A DNA stretch of 64,000 nt from Crocosphaera sp. (GTDB taxonomy: Bacteria > Cyanobacteriota > Cyanobacteriia > Cyanobacteriales > Microcystaceae), in contig JASJDN010000001.1 in the NCBI GenBank assembly GCA_030065205.1, positions 43,335-107,334 of the forward strand. The letters run 5' to 3'. The notes beneath the pieces are model-generated. The model did not search any database. It was not told the origin of the DNA and was given only the letters and a program-made list of their open reading frames with translations. Both the position numbers and the translations under genes were made by a program. Shown here piece by piece: positions 1-9,149 of this stretch (position 1 is its first letter; every line of letters begins with the position of its first letter).

Positions 1-77
1 ATAGACTCAATAATCTAACCACTGAAGAATCCCCTAACTAGAATCAGTCTGATCACAAGTCCAACAAGACACTTAGA

Positions 78-707
78 CTAAAAGTGATAAGCTTTGTGCG
101 TCTCAGGGTCAAACTTAAACCGTTTCGACGCATTCGTATCCCCATAAAGATTCAACGTCACAGTCGGTTCATTCCCTATCGCTTCGACACCATGAATGGC
201 CTCTGTGGTGAAACTAACAATATCCCCTGGTTGAAAAATTTGTTGACCCACCTTTTCAATGTCTTGGGGGTATTTGGTTGTGGGGACAGGTTTCCAAAAG
301 GTATTTTTTTGTTGTCCTTGTAACGTGGCCACCACCCCCCAGGTTCCATGATTATGAATAGTGGTGCTGCTTCCGGGTAACATGATTTCCGTTTGTAGGG
401 TTAACGGATAGCCAGGTTCATCATAAAGCAATTTAACCTCTGTTCCCGTTTCAGGTGAAGCAGTAGGAATCTCTTGACTTATCCAATAAACATTAAGAAG
501 TAACTTTCGCATCAAACGACGAAGAGTGGGAAGGTATTCGCTTTCTGGTTGTTGAGATATCTCCGCTTGGTTAACGATATCATCTAACTCTGTCAAAAAC
601 CGATGCAGTCGATAGGATGTGGTTGGGGTCAATAAATCCCACTGTCGGGGAGAGGGGGACGATAAACATTGACCCTTATCTTGAACCAGCCAATCTTGTT
701 GTGGCAT
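78..707 (-). CDS. Cupin / cysteine-dioxygenase-like metal-binding protein
   Basis: A protein of 209 residues. The second half holds a cupin-type metal site (TIHNHGTWGVV, about residues 115-125) and a later HGVEAIG segment, the pattern of cysteine dioxygenase-like double-stranded beta-helix proteins that bind Fe through histidines. Such proteins oxidise small thiols, but the substrate here cannot be read from the sequence. The start is taken at the MPQQDW methionine because an AAAGGAGAC ribosome-binding site lies just upstream; an upstream in-frame ATG would add 11 residues without such a site. It points to the left edge of the window and stands alone, divergent from the next gene. Confidence 0.7.
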   Translation of the reverse strand: MPQQDWLVQDKGQCLSSPSPRQWDLLTPTTSYRLHRFLTELDDIVNQAEISQQPESEYLPTLRRLMRKLLLNVYWISQEIPTASPETGTEVKLLYDEPGYPLTLQTEIMLPGSSTTIHNHGTWGVVATLQGQQKNTFWKPVPTTKYPQDIEKVGQQIFQPGDIVSFTTEAIHGVEAIGNEPTVTLNLYGDTNASKRFKFDPETHKAYHF

Positions 708-858
708 ATTATCAGTCTCCTTTCGCTGATTTGAAAGCACTTCAGTTCCCTAACAGTCAATCATACGCTAAAGTCAAAGAGGATTTAACCAGAGTTCAAT
801 GAAATTTAACGTTCGTTGAGCATTAATCTGTCATATTGTTATTTTAACTGTGATGATT

Positions 859-1350
859 ATGGAAGATAAACAAAAAACAAACAGAGATAACGCGATTCAA
901 CGGGAGATTTTAGCAGGACGTCAATTTTCTTTAGCTGAAGCGATTGGTAGAGAAGGAGGAAACTTTTTAAAAGGGGAATCTCCTGTGCCAAAATTAGTGC
1001 AAGCGACTACAGAAATTAACACCTTTATTGCTATCAATTTACAGGATTCATCTGGAGCTTTACAAGCAGTTTTACAAACTTGGGTCAGCACCGATGATGC
1101 AAAGGTTAGTCAAAATTTAGAGCATCCGTTGCAAGCATTAAGACAAATGTTAGATAAGATTATCAATAATTCTGAATTATTGTACGAATTAGTGCGGCAA
1201 GTGGACTTTCAATGGGGAAAAATGTACGATGAACGTCCTTATTTTCAGTCCCCAGGACAACCGGCTCATCCTGACGACGAATATACCCATGAATCCGTTG
1301 AAGAAAAATTGAAAATTTTGCTAAATAAATTAGAAAAGTCAAAAGAATAA
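859..1350 (+). CDS. Conserved hypothetical protein, soluble
   Basis: About 163 residues, with no signal peptide and no membrane segment. It is rich in charged and amphipathic helix-like stretches and ends in a lysine/glutamate-rich tail (KILLNKLEKSKE). I recognise no catalytic motif. Three candidate starts lie within 9 bases (GTG at 850, ATG at 853, ATG at 859); none has a clear ribosome-binding site and the last ATG was chosen. The next gene starts 43 bases downstream on the same strand, so the two may be co-transcribed. No function is assigned. Confidence 0.6.
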   Translation: MEDKQKTNRDNAIQREILAGRQFSLAEAIGREGGNFLKGESPVPKLVQATTEINTFIAINLQDSSGALQAVLQTWVSTDDAKVSQNLEHPLQALRQMLDKIINNSELLYELVRQVDFQWGKMYDERPYFQSPGQPAHPDDEYTHESVEEKLKILLNKLEKSKE

Positions 1351-1392
1351 TTATGATATAATTGACTGACTAAAATAACAAGAAAATTTATT

Positions 1393-2643
1393 ATGTCTGA
1401 TCAATCTCTGATTTCCTCTTGGAAAGAACTATTAGATAAGTCGAAAAATAAAACAACGGTAAAATGGCAAATTAGGTCAGAGCAAATTCCTTCTAATGTT
1501 GCTATCTCTAGTTATTTGAATGATGATAATCAAGGGCAAAAACCAGCAGTGGTATTATACCGTGATACAAATGCTTGGTGTCCCTTTTGTGAAAGGGTAT
1601 GGTTAGCTTTAGAAGAAAAGCAGATTCCTTTTGCAGTGGAGTTGATTGATTTAAGCAATAAACCGAAATGGTACACCGATTTAGTTCCCACTGGGTTAGT
1701 TCCTGCGGTCAAAATTGAAGGGGAATTAGTTTATGAATCCAAGTCAATTCTTTTAAAGTTAGAAGAGACGTTTAACACCCCTGCATTGTTACCAGAAGAT
1801 TCTCAAGAAAAAGCGATCGCGTTAGAGATGATTGAAGGTTGCGAAACAGGGGGGTTTTCCAAAGCTGGCTATCAATTTCTTTTAGGAAGACCTTTTAATT
1901 CATCAACAGAAGAAGTATCCGATGACCAGTCAATGGCTGAAGTCAAAGCTAACTTTGAAGCCAACGTTGAGCAGTTAGAAAAAGCCTTAGAAGAGTATCC
2001 GGGTGATTACTTTATGAGGGACTTTAGTTTAGTGGATATTATGTATATTCCTGCCCTCAAAAGATTATCAGCTAATTTACCTGTGTTTCGAGGATATCAT
2101 TTACGAGGAAATGAGAAGTATCCTTTGCTTAATCGTTGGCTGGAAGCGATTAATAACCGTCCAACTTATCGAAGAATAAAAGCAGATGATCGGACTCATA
2201 ATTTAGTGATGAAAAATATCTTTAAACTTCAACCGATTGACAATGATATTCAATTCATTCAAGATAATAACCAGAGTGATAGTGAACAAGATCGTTTAGA
2301 AGCGGTGGCCAAATTAAGTGATAATCATGAAAATGTTTGCCAAGATATCCTTGAAAATTCTGGTATTAAACGCTGGATAACTGAAGAAAATTTAGGTCAA
2401 GTTGAAGAATATATTGATTCATATTTGAGATTATTAGCAAACCAATTGCTCCATAATTATTCTCTCCCTTTAGCCGATGAGAAACTAATGAAAAATAATG
2501 AAGTAGCAGTAATTGGGGCAGTCTCCCTGTCTTATATTAGAAATCGGGTTTGTGTTCCCCGTGATTTAACAGCCGGTGCAGCGAATCAATTTAGGAATGC
2601 TATTGATAAGATATTGAAATCTCTTTATTCATCCTCTTTTTAA
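1393..2643 (+). CDS. Glutathione S-transferase-like protein with C-terminal extension
   Basis: A protein of 416 residues. A thioredoxin-fold N-terminal domain has a redox-type CPFC motif in WCPFCERVWLALEE (about residues 62-75), followed by the VPTGLVPAVK cis-proline segment and YESKSILLKLEE. These are hallmarks of omega/lambda-type glutathione S-transferases, which reduce or deglutathionylate substrates through an active-site cysteine. An all-helical GST C-terminal domain follows to about residue 275. The last ~140 residues are an extra domain that ordinary GSTs (about 220-260 residues) lack and that I do not recognise. No transit or signal peptide is visible. Exact substrate unknown. Confidence 0.75.
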   Translation: MSDQSLISSWKELLDKSKNKTTVKWQIRSEQIPSNVAISSYLNDDNQGQKPAVVLYRDTNAWCPFCERVWLALEEKQIPFAVELIDLSNKPKWYTDLVPTGLVPAVKIEGELVYESKSILLKLEETFNTPALLPEDSQEKAIALEMIEGCETGGFSKAGYQFLLGRPFNSSTEEVSDDQSMAEVKANFEANVEQLEKALEEYPGDYFMRDFSLVDIMYIPALKRLSANLPVFRGYHLRGNEKYPLLNRWLEAINNRPTYRRIKADDRTHNLVMKNIFKLQPIDNDIQFIQDNNQSDSEQDRLEAVAKLSDNHENVCQDILENSGIKRWITEENLGQVEEYIDSYLRLLANQLLHNYSLPLADEKLMKNNEVAVIGAVSLSYIRNRVCVPRDLTAGAANQFRNAIDKILKSLYSSSF

Positions 2644-2689
2644 AACTAATAAACAGGTGATAATTAAACATTAAAAATTTCTCTTTCCC

Positions 2690-2746
2690 ACCTCCTGCCT
2701 TCTGCCTCATCTCAACTGTAACGTTTATTTTTATCCTGATACTTAG
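2690..2746 (+). repeat. Dispersed repeat, copy 1 (CCTGCC...ACGTTTATTTTT type)
   Basis: A purine/pyrimidine-biased CCTCCTGCCTTCTGCCTCA tract is followed by CTCAACTGTAACGTTTATTT and ATCCTGATACTTAGT. An almost identical unit lies at 20832-20897 in the same orientation. It ends directly before the start codon of the DUF362 gene. Confidence 0.75.
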
Positions 2747-2748
2747 TT

Positions 2749-3705
2749 ATGTCTACTGTTAGTTTACTATCAGCCCATTCTTATGATCGCCCGTTATTAA
2801 AAGCCTCCTTAGAACAACTTTTAGAACCGTTAGGCGGTATAAAATCCTTTGTCAAACCAGGACAAAGAGTGCTACTCAAACCGAATTTATTAACCGGAAG
2901 TCGCCCGACAAAAGACTGTGTTACGCGTCCTGAAATCGTTTATTGTGTCGCCCAAATGGTTCAAGAAGCAGGAGGAAACCCCTTTTTAGGGGATAGTCCC
3001 GCCTTTGGTTCGGCCCGTGGCGTTGCTTTGGCCAACGGTTACGGAACTCTGATCAAAGAATTAGGGTTAGACGTGGTAGAATTTCACGGCCAACGTTATA
3101 ACCACCAGAGTGACAATTTTAACCATTTGCGCCTTTCCAAAGAAGCGATGGATGCAGATGTGGTTATTAACTTACCGAAAGTTAAATCTCATGTTCAATT
3201 AACCTTGACGTTGGGGGTTAAAAACTTGTTTGGTTGTGTTCCTGGTAAAATGAAGGCTTGGTGGCACATGGAAGCTGGAAAAGATGCTCACCGTTTTGGG
3301 GAAATGTTGGTGGAGACAGCCAAAGCGATCGCGCCTAATTTAACCATTATTGACGGTATTATAGGTCATGAAGGCAACGGACCGAGTAATGGGGAACCGA
3401 GAGAATTGGGGATTTTAGGGGCTTCTAGGGATGTTTTTGCCTTAGATTGCGCCCTGATCGAAGTCTTACAAGTGCCTCATTCCTCTATCCCTACTTATGT
3501 TGCTCAACAACGGTTAGGGTTAACCAGCAATCTTGCAGACATAGAGTTTCCCTTATCTCATCCCCATCAATTACAAGTCAATGATTGGCGTTTACCTGAT
3601 CGAATCATGGCCATTGATTTCGGACTTCCTCGGGTCATTCGTTCTACTTTTAAACATTTATATATCCGTTTAGTGAGAGAACCGCGTGACATCCTCCCAC
3701 GCTAA
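2749..3705 (+). CDS. DUF362 domain protein
   Basis: A protein of 318 residues of the DUF362 family. The visible family segments are GQRVLLKPNLL near residue 40, a GDSPAFGS segment near residue 82, INLPKVKSHVQLTLTLGVKN around residue 142-160, and IDGIIGHEGNGPSNGEPRE near residue 200. DUF362 proteins are often linked to Fe-S proteins, but this one carries no ferredoxin cysteine cluster, and its reaction is unknown. The final codons (DILPR and stop) are encoded by the end of an IS200/IS605-like sequence that begins at about 3684, so the original C-terminus has probably been replaced by a few element-derived residues. A dispersed repeat lies immediately upstream of the ATG. Confidence 0.75.
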   Translation: MSTVSLLSAHSYDRPLLKASLEQLLEPLGGIKSFVKPGQRVLLKPNLLTGSRPTKDCVTRPEIVYCVAQMVQEAGGNPFLGDSPAFGSARGVALANGYGTLIKELGLDVVEFHGQRYNHQSDNFNHLRLSKEAMDADVVINLPKVKSHVQLTLTLGVKNLFGCVPGKMKAWWHMEAGKDAHRFGEMLVETAKAIAPNLTIIDGIIGHEGNGPSNGEPRELGILGASRDVFALDCALIEVLQVPHSSIPTYVAQQRLGLTSNLADIEFPLSHPHQLQVNDWRLPDRIMAIDFGLPRVIRSTFKHLYIRLVREPRDILPR

Positions 3706-3960
3706 CTGCTAGGCAGTATAGCGTGGGCTTCCCAACTCACGGTGGGATATTTCTGCCCACAGAGGCTTGCCTCTACGCCAGTTATCTAGGCTCATCACCC
3801 CCGAACCTCGACTTGACAGACAGTTTCCATGAGGTTGTGCTGTCGCACGTTAATATATTTGTCGGACTGTATCCACACGCAGATTGCTTCGTTCCTCGCA
3901 ACTGCCGATTCCCTTAAACTCCTCGGACGGTACAGCGTGGGACTTAGCCCGACATTTCAG
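3684..3960 (-). mobile_element. IS200/IS605-like element remnant (right-end region, no intact transposase)
   Basis: Read on the minus strand, the segment finishes in a hairpin and GTGGGAGGATGTCAC, the typical end of cyanobacterial IS200/IS605 elements. The terminal hairpin has 9-bp arms CCCACGCTA (3696-3704) and TAGCGTGGG (3719-3727), with a nested CTGC-TAG-GCAG stem. Two further small hairpins follow (GTGGG...CCCAC and AGAGG-CTTG-CCTCT). The rest, up to about 3960, has no long open frame and is interpreted as decayed tnpB 3' end/omega-RNA region. Its boundary on the far side is uncertain. Confidence 0.5.
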
Positions 3961-3985
3961 TTAAAATTTCTTAATGAGACTTTTT

Positions 3986-4498
3986 TTAGGGCAATTTTAA
4001 AGGATTGCCCGATAAATCATAGATCATAATATCCCATTGTCCATCTTGAGCAATTTCAAACGCAATTTGAGTTCCATCAGCATTAATGATAGGATTACGA
4101 ACCTCTGCTTGTAAATTAGCGGTTAAATTGCGTTTCTGTTCCGTTTGTCGGTCATAAACATAAATATTAGATTTTCCTTGACGACTACTGGCAAACACGA
4201 GATAACGGCCATCTTCAGAAATAGAAGGATGAGACGCGATTTCATCTAAAGTATTTAATCCTGGTAGGGGCATTAATTGTCGTTTTTGAGCATCAAATAG
4301 GTAAACATCTTGGGACCCATTTCTATCAGAAATAAAGACAATATAGGTAGCCGTAACTTGAGGGTCTAACTCTGAAGCGCGACTATTTAATCCTCGTCCC
4401 CCTCCATCAAAAGAAAAATTGAGGTAACGAGGATAACTGGTACACCCAGTTACCATACTACTAACAACAACTATCCAAGTAATAAGACAATGTTTCAC
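3986..4498 (-). CDS. TolB-like beta-propeller lipoprotein
   Basis: A protein of 170 residues. The N-terminus is a short lipoprotein signal peptide ending in a VTGC lipobox (Cys19), so the protein should be exported and lipid-anchored. The mature part contains repeated PD40/TolB-type blades: YIVFISDRNGSQDVYLFD, YLVFASSRQGKSNIYVYD and IAFEIAQDGQWDIMIYDL. With only three or four blades it is too short for a complete propeller and may pair with its neighbour. It follows the related gene at 4517-5095 with an 18-base gap, so the two form an operon and look like a tandem duplication. Role in the envelope is unknown. Confidence 0.7.
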   Translation of the reverse strand: MKHCLITWIVVVSSMVTGCTSYPRYLNFSFDGGGRGLNSRASELDPQVTATYIVFISDRNGSQDVYLFDAQKRQLMPLPGLNTLDEIASHPSISEDGRYLVFASSRQGKSNIYVYDRQTEQKRNLTANLQAEVRNPIINADGTQIAFEIAQDGQWDIMIYDLSGNPLKLP

Positions 4499-4516
4499 GG
4501 TTGCACAAATCTTAGT

Positions 4517-5095
4517 TTATTGGGGGGCTGCGACTGGTGTTCCATCAGGAATATCTAACTCGATGAGTGGGCCACGGTCCAAGACTTCAATATCCCATTG
4601 TCCTCGTCGCGCCGTTTCAAAAACGATGTAGCGTCCATCAGCACTAATTTGAGGATGTCTCACCCAATTACGATAACGCTGGGTTAAGAGTTCCGTTCGT
4701 CGAGTTGCACGATCATAAAGTGCCACATCTGGCCGTCCTTGCACACTGGAAATATAGACTAAATAACGTCCCGTACGACTTAAGCTCGGACTTTCTAGGA
4801 TAACATTACTTTGATTTAACCCCGGAAGATTAATAAATTTTTCACCCCGTAAATCATACAGTAAAATTTCACTACTGTTGTTACGGTTAGATACGAAAGC
4901 CAACCAGCGGCCATCGCCACTGAGAGCCGGTTGTTGGTCATTGTAGCGACTGTTAAGGGTAGCAGGGGGTTCAGGACGATTTAAGACATCACAAGCCCCT
5001 AACAGGCTCATTAAGCTCATTCCTATGGCGATTTGAAAAGATTTAGAGGCGATCACTGTTATGGTATGGGTAGAGGTGAGGAAAAACCCGATCAA
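4517..5095 (-). CDS. TolB-like beta-propeller lipoprotein
   Basis: A protein of 192 residues with a hydrophobic signal segment ending in an LLGAC lipobox. It then carries TolB-like blades (WLAFVSNRNNSSEILLYDLR, YLVYISSVQGRPDVALYD, YIVFETARRGQWDIEVLD). It is the first gene of a two-gene operon with a close paralogue just downstream. The start is uncertain: a GTG 13 codons further in would give a more typical lipoprotein leader. Likely a periplasmic or outer-membrane-facing lipoprotein; its partner is not evident. Confidence 0.7.
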   Translation of the reverse strand: MIGFFLTSTHTITVIASKSFQIAIGMSLMSLLGACDVLNRPEPPATLNSRYNDQQPALSGDGRWLAFVSNRNNSSEILLYDLRGEKFINLPGLNQSNVILESPSLSRTGRYLVYISSVQGRPDVALYDRATRRTELLTQRYRNWVRHPQISADGRYIVFETARRGQWDIEVLDRGPLIELDIPDGTPVAAPQ

Positions 5096-5273
5096 AAATA
5101 TTTCTCTTCTCCCTTTTACAGTACAGCATTATTTTTGTTTATACTTTTTGTATAAACTTTTCTTATGGTTGAACTATCATTAAGGAAGTAGGCTAAATTA
5201 TCTCTGCTTAATTCCTTTAACGGTTGCGCCACTAATGTGCGTAACCAGCCAAAAGCTAATGAAGTGAATTAAG

Positions 5274-5876
5274 ATGAAAAAACAGGTTGCTGTCAGTGTT
5301 CTTGCCCTATCTTTGGGTTTATTTCCCCTCCAACCGATGCAAGCTGCATGGGACACCCCCACGCTATCAGCCATTAGTAATGGTCTAGATGCGTTTTGGG
5401 GAGGCATTTTACAACGTTTGGGCATTTCCTATCGCTATCCGGTTGTTTATTCTCACCAAAATGTCGAAATTACCCCTTGTGGTCCGTCTCTGTTAGCCCA
5501 TTATTGTGCTAGTTCTAATACCATTCACTTAAATATGGTACAAATAGACAAATTAGTGGAACGAGTGGGGGATTCTGCGGGTTTTTTCGCCATAGCCCAT
5601 GAATACGGTCACTCTGTTCAGAAACATCTCGGTATTCTTGATCAGAATTTACCCATTGTTGTCTTAGAATTACAGGCTGACTGTTTAGCGGGAGCATTTT
5701 TTGCTGCTAGCGAAGAGTTAGGAATCTTAGAATCTGGAGATTTAAGAGAAGCGACAATGACTGCCATGATGACAGGAGACTATGACTACGAACATACCAA
5801 TCATCATGGAACCCCCGAACAAAGAGGTAGGGCATTTTTGAGCGGATTTAATGACCCTAAATCTTGTTTTGAATAG
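5274..5876 (+). CDS. Secreted neutral zinc metallopeptidase-like protein
   Basis: A protein of 200 residues with a clear signal peptide (MKKQVAVSVLALSLGLFPLQ, cut near AAWDT). The zinc site AHEYGHSVQKHLG (HExxH, about residues 105-117) and the downstream ELQADCLAGAFFA segment are the paired signatures of the putative neutral zinc metallopeptidase family (YpfJ type), where the second glutamate region supplies the third ligand. The mature protein is shorter than the typical ~280-residue member because the N-terminal part is reduced. It is probably periplasmic. Its substrate is unknown. It is transcribed away from the lipoprotein pair. Confidence 0.75.
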   Translation: MKKQVAVSVLALSLGLFPLQPMQAAWDTPTLSAISNGLDAFWGGILQRLGISYRYPVVYSHQNVEITPCGPSLLAHYCASSNTIHLNMVQIDKLVERVGDSAGFFAIAHEYGHSVQKHLGILDQNLPIVVLELQADCLAGAFFAASEELGILESGDLREATMTAMMTGDYDYEHTNHHGTPEQRGRAFLSGFNDPKSCFE

Positions 5877-5902
5877 AGATTAAAACTCTTATCAAATTGT
5901 GT

Positions 5903-7099
5903 TTATTTATCAGGTAACTGATATTGAGACACAATTTTTTTTGCATAGTTAGGAACATGATGGTCTAACTTTTCTGGATGATTTCGTTTAACGTATAAAT
6001 AATTACGAGTAAAATGGGAATCAATGGAAAAACGGGCATATTCTAAGCCTTTGGGACCCACTCTTTCAATGACAACCCCCATTAATTTTGCAGCCCACAT
6101 GGGGAGGGTTACCCCTTTATCATAGGCAGGAATACTTTGTTGAACGGCTTGTTTTCTATTCCCTTGAGAAATAACGGGTTTGGTCTTGATTTGCTCTTCC
6201 ACTAAGGTTAACATTTCTTTTCCTTTATCATTCCGAACCATAATCCATTGCCAACCAAATTCTGCCCCCATATAACCCACCACTAAGTCGGCTAAGGAGT
6301 TAACATAATCAAAACAACTCATACAAGAGGGAGCAAAAACATCTTTTAATTTGTTAGTTTTTAAGCCAAAAAATGGCACGGTTTCTAGGGAACCATCTTC
6401 ATGTTTAAAATGTACCCTAAAATCCTGCATAAACTCATAATGAATCACGGTTTCAGGGGAGCGACTGGTGGTTTCTAAGAATTTTTGTAAGCCTTCACGG
6501 GTAACGTTATCGACACAAGGGGTCCCTAATACATATAGTTTCTCTAAACCTAATTCTTTTTCCACCGCCCGTAAAGCCTGAATTTGACAGCCAACCCCGA
6601 TGACTAATAGTCGTTTTAAATTAGATTGTTCGATCTGTTCTAATATAGATAAATTTGGGGATAAGGTGGGTTTATTGACCCTAGCAGCCAAAACTTCCTC
6701 AGAAGTTCTAGCGATCACTGGCATGGGTTGAAAGCGATCTTCTTTGGTATTTTGAACACAAACGACCCCTTCAACTAAGCCCTTTTCTAACATTTCACAA
6801 GCAATGGTACTAACAATTCCTGTCCATTGTGCGCCTTCAATGGGTTCTTTTTTTTGTGCCGCCATCATTTCTTGATGGACCCCAAAATAGCAATCATCTT
6901 CATCCTCTAAATTGCGACTTTTTCCGTGGGTAATGGTTTCTAATTCTGCAATTTGTTGATTGATAAAAGCACAAGCTTCTTTGACATAATGAATATAATA
7001 AGTATCACATAACCCACACTCACTACAGAGTTCTTTTGCGGGACGACGACTACCGGGTTTAAGGGCTTTTGCTTTGTTGTGAGGGTAAATAGATGTCAT
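5903..7099 (-). CDS. bciB: 3,8-divinyl chlorophyllide a 8-vinyl reductase (F420H2-dehydrogenase beta-subunit family)
   Basis: A protein of 398 residues of the coenzyme F420 hydrogenase beta-subunit family. The family includes cyanobacterial BciB, which uses ferredoxin to reduce the 8-vinyl group during chlorophyll synthesis, and plant hydroxymethyl chlorophyll reductase. An N-terminal cluster CSECGLCDTYYIHYV supplies Fe-S cysteines, and further cysteines occur in GVGCQIQALR and APSCMSCFDYVN. Length and motifs match the Synechocystis slr1923 type. It is a single gene, convergent with the peptidase upstream (26-base gap) and divergent from rubA. The reductase assignment comes from family knowledge; the paralogous function cannot be excluded from sequence alone. 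Confidence 0.85.
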   Translation of the reverse strand: MTSIYPHNKAKALKPGSRRPAKELCSECGLCDTYYIHYVKEACAFINQQIAELETITHGKSRNLEDEDDCYFGVHQEMMAAQKKEPIEGAQWTGIVSTIACEMLEKGLVEGVVCVQNTKEDRFQPMPVIARTSEEVLAARVNKPTLSPNLSILEQIEQSNLKRLLVIGVGCQIQALRAVEKELGLEKLYVLGTPCVDNVTREGLQKFLETTSRSPETVIHYEFMQDFRVHFKHEDGSLETVPFFGLKTNKLKDVFAPSCMSCFDYVNSLADLVVGYMGAEFGWQWIMVRNDKGKEMLTLVEEQIKTKPVISQGNRKQAVQQSIPAYDKGVTLPMWAAKLMGVVIERVGPKGLEYARFSIDSHFTRNYLYVKRNHPEKLDHHVPNYAKKIVSQYQLPDK

Positions 7100-7353
7100 A
7101 GATTAAAGTATTTCTTTAAATTACATTGAATCAGTGAACAGTGATCAGTATATCTGATATTAGATTACGTTATTATCATCCGGAAGCTTAAATCTTCGTC
7201 TCAAAAATAACTTCTGTTCCTAGAGCCAGAACTTCGTTAAGAAACTTCTGACTTCGTTATATATTGTCTCTAGCCATAGCAATATTTGTTCAGAATGTTA
7301 AGTTTATGCGATAATTTGTAACATAGATATTAAGATTTGCTTAAAGTAAAGCA
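7100..7353. other. Intergenic region between bciB and rubA with a short repeat
   Basis: This is the divergent promoter region of bciB and rubA. Besides AT-rich sequence it holds one copy of a short repeat at 7211-7256 (CTTCTGTTC-C-TAGAGCC...AACTTCGTTAAG...ACTTCTGACTTC) that recurs twice at 14881-14961. No other gene is evident. Confidence 0.6.
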
Positions 7354-7701
7354 ATGACTGAAAGACCTGAAGAGAAGACCCTAGCTGAACTCGCACCAGC
7401 GAACCACGAATGTCGCCTCTGTGGCTATGTTTATGAGCCAAACAAAGGCGATGCTAAAGGAAACGTTCCCCCTGGAACCCCTTTTTCCGAACTCCCTGAT
7501 GGCTGGAAATGCCCCGTCTGTGGCGCAAAAACCAACCAATTCGTCAGTATTGGCGCAACCAATGCCCCCTCCGGGTTCCAAGAGAACCTAAACTACGGCT
7601 TTGGTGTCAATAACTTGACTCCCAATCAAAAAAACCTCCTTATCTTTGGAGGACTGGCTTTAGGGTTCCTGTTTTTCCTGAGTTTATACGGGTTAAGTTA
7701 A
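7354..7701 (+). CDS. rubA: Membrane-anchored rubredoxin (PSII assembly)
   Basis: A protein of 115 residues. The rubredoxin fold has both metal-binding knuckles, [10 protein letters not shown] (about residues 20-29) and [10 protein letters not shown] (about residues 53-62), which together bind one Fe in a Cys4 site. A single C-terminal transmembrane helix ([20 protein letters not shown]) anchors it to the thylakoid. This class of rubredoxin is required for photosystem II assembly. It heads the conserved order rubA-ycf48-psbEFLJ seen here, with ycf48 starting 90 bases downstream, which supports the assignment strongly. Confidence 0.93.
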   Translation: MTERPEEKTLAELAPANHECRLCGYVYEPNKGDAKGNVPPGTPFSELPDGWKCPVCGAKTNQFVSIGATNAPSGFQENLNYGFGVNNLTPNQKNLLIFGGLALGFLFFLSLYGLS

Positions 7702-7791
7702 CCCTTTTGGCCTTGATACATCTGTAAACAAGGTTAATTAACGTCTTGCACAACCCAATCAAACTTTTATCCGCCTATTTACCTTGTGTTT

Positions 7792-8784
7792 ATGAGAAAA
7801 CTGAAACAATTTGTAATATTAATAGCCCTTTCCTTATTTTGCATTAGTTGCAGTCAAGTTCCTTCCACTCTCAATAACCCCTGGAAAACCCTTTCCCTAG
7901 AAACCGATGTCACCTTTGCAGACATTGCCTTTACCGATGATCCCGATCACGGTTGGTTAGTAGGGACCAAAGCAGCCCTATTTGAAACCACCGATGGCGG
8001 AGACACCTGGCAAGAACGTAAACTCGAGCTTGGTGACGAAAAAGTAAGCTTCACAGGGGTTAGTTTCAACGGAGATGAAGGCTGGATCACAGGTAAACCG
8101 GCTATTCTCTTACATACGGAAGATGGTGGGGAAAACTGGTCCCGCATTCCCCTTAGCGAAAAGCTTCCCGGCGCACCAGATGGGGTGGTTGCCCTCGCTC
8201 CTGAAACCGCCGAAATGGTCACCAACCTAGGGGCTATTTACAAAACCGATAACGGGGGCAAAACTTGGTCTGCATTAGTTGAAGGAGCCGTTGGGGTAGC
8301 CCGAAACATTCAGCGATCGCCCGATGGTCGTTACGTGGCTGTGTCTGCACGGGGTAACTTTTATTCTACCTGGGAACCGGGACAAAGCGAATGGACTCCC
8401 CACAACCGTAACTCCTCCCGCAGATTACAAGCGATGGGTTACAGTGAAGAAGGAGGTCTCTGGTTAATCGCCAGAGGTGGACAACTTCAATTTACGCCCC
8501 CAGAAGACTTAGAAGATTGGCAAGACGTGGTTTATCCTGAGCCGTCTACCAGTTGGGGTTTACTGGACTTAGCCTATCGTACCCCCAAAGAACTTTGGGT
8601 GGCTGGTGGTAGTGGCAACTTGTTGGTAAGCTCAGATAATGGGGAAACGTGGAAAAAAGATCGCGTCATTGAAAACGTACCCTCTAACCTCTATAAAATC
8701 GTTTTTGTTAATGATGAAAAAGGTTTTATTTTGGGACAAGATGGTATCTTGCTAAAATATGAACCCACATCAGAAGCAGCTTAA
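7792..8784 (+). CDS. ycf48: Photosystem II stability/assembly factor Ycf48 (HCF136 homologue)
   Basis: A protein of 330 residues. It begins with a lipoprotein-type signal peptide (MRKLKQFVILIALSLFCISC), so the mature protein is lumenal and probably lipidated. The remainder is a seven-bladed propeller with repeated TTDGGDTWQER, TEDGGENWSR, TDNGGKTWSAL and SDNGETWKKD Asp-box-like motifs typical of Ycf48/BNR propellers. Ycf48 binds pD1 early in photosystem II assembly. The ATG at 7792 was preferred over a GTG two codons earlier because it gives the usual basic-hydrophobic leader. It lies between rubA and psbE, the conserved arrangement. Confidence 0.95.
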   Translation: MRKLKQFVILIALSLFCISCSQVPSTLNNPWKTLSLETDVTFADIAFTDDPDHGWLVGTKAALFETTDGGDTWQERKLELGDEKVSFTGVSFNGDEGWITGKPAILLHTEDGGENWSRIPLSEKLPGAPDGVVALAPETAEMVTNLGAIYKTDNGGKTWSALVEGAVGVARNIQRSPDGRYVAVSARGNFYSTWEPGQSEWTPHNRNSSRRLQAMGYSEEGGLWLIARGGQLQFTPPEDLEDWQDVVYPEPSTSWGLLDLAYRTPKELWVAGGSGNLLVSSDNGETWKKDRVIENVPSNLYKIVFVNDEKGFILGQDGILLKYEPTSEAA

Positions 8785-8878
8785 AACTGTCTTATTCAAA
8801 GAAGTCTATCAGACTGTTTCACAATCGTAGTAGACTAGATTTTGCCATTCGTCATTAATTTCAGAGGAGAAACTTGAA

Positions 8879-9124
8879 ATGTCAGGTGTTACCGGAGAAC
8901 GTCCATTTACCGATATTGTTACCAGTATCCGTTACTGGGTTATCCATAGTATTACCATCCCCATGTTATTCCTTGCGGGTTGGTTGTTTGTTAGCACAGG
9001 GTTAGCTTATGATGCCTTTGGGACTCCTCGTCCTGATGAGTATTTTACTCAAGAGCGTCAAGAATTACCCATTATTGAAGACCGTTTTGAAGCGGCTAAC
9101 CAAATCAAAGAGTTTAATAAGTAG
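8879..9124 (+). CDS. psbE: Cytochrome b559 alpha subunit
   Basis: A protein of 81 residues: [20 protein letters not shown], then the haem-ligating histidine in [18 protein letters not shown], one transmembrane helix and a lumenal tail. It pairs with PsbF to ligate the b559 haem at the photosystem II core. A GAGGAG stretch lies upstream of the ATG. It is the first gene of psbEFLJ. Confidence 0.98.
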   Translation: MSGVTGERPFTDIVTSIRYWVIHSITIPMLFLAGWLFVSTGLAYDAFGTPRPDEYFTQERQELPIIEDRFEAANQIKEFNK

Positions 9125-9149
9125 TTTAGTTTAGAAGAGGTTTAAAACA

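Noticed and set aside
3723..4029. Two short open frames downstream of the DUF362 gene
   Set aside because: They lie within hairpin-rich IS200/IS605-like sequence and have no coding signature.
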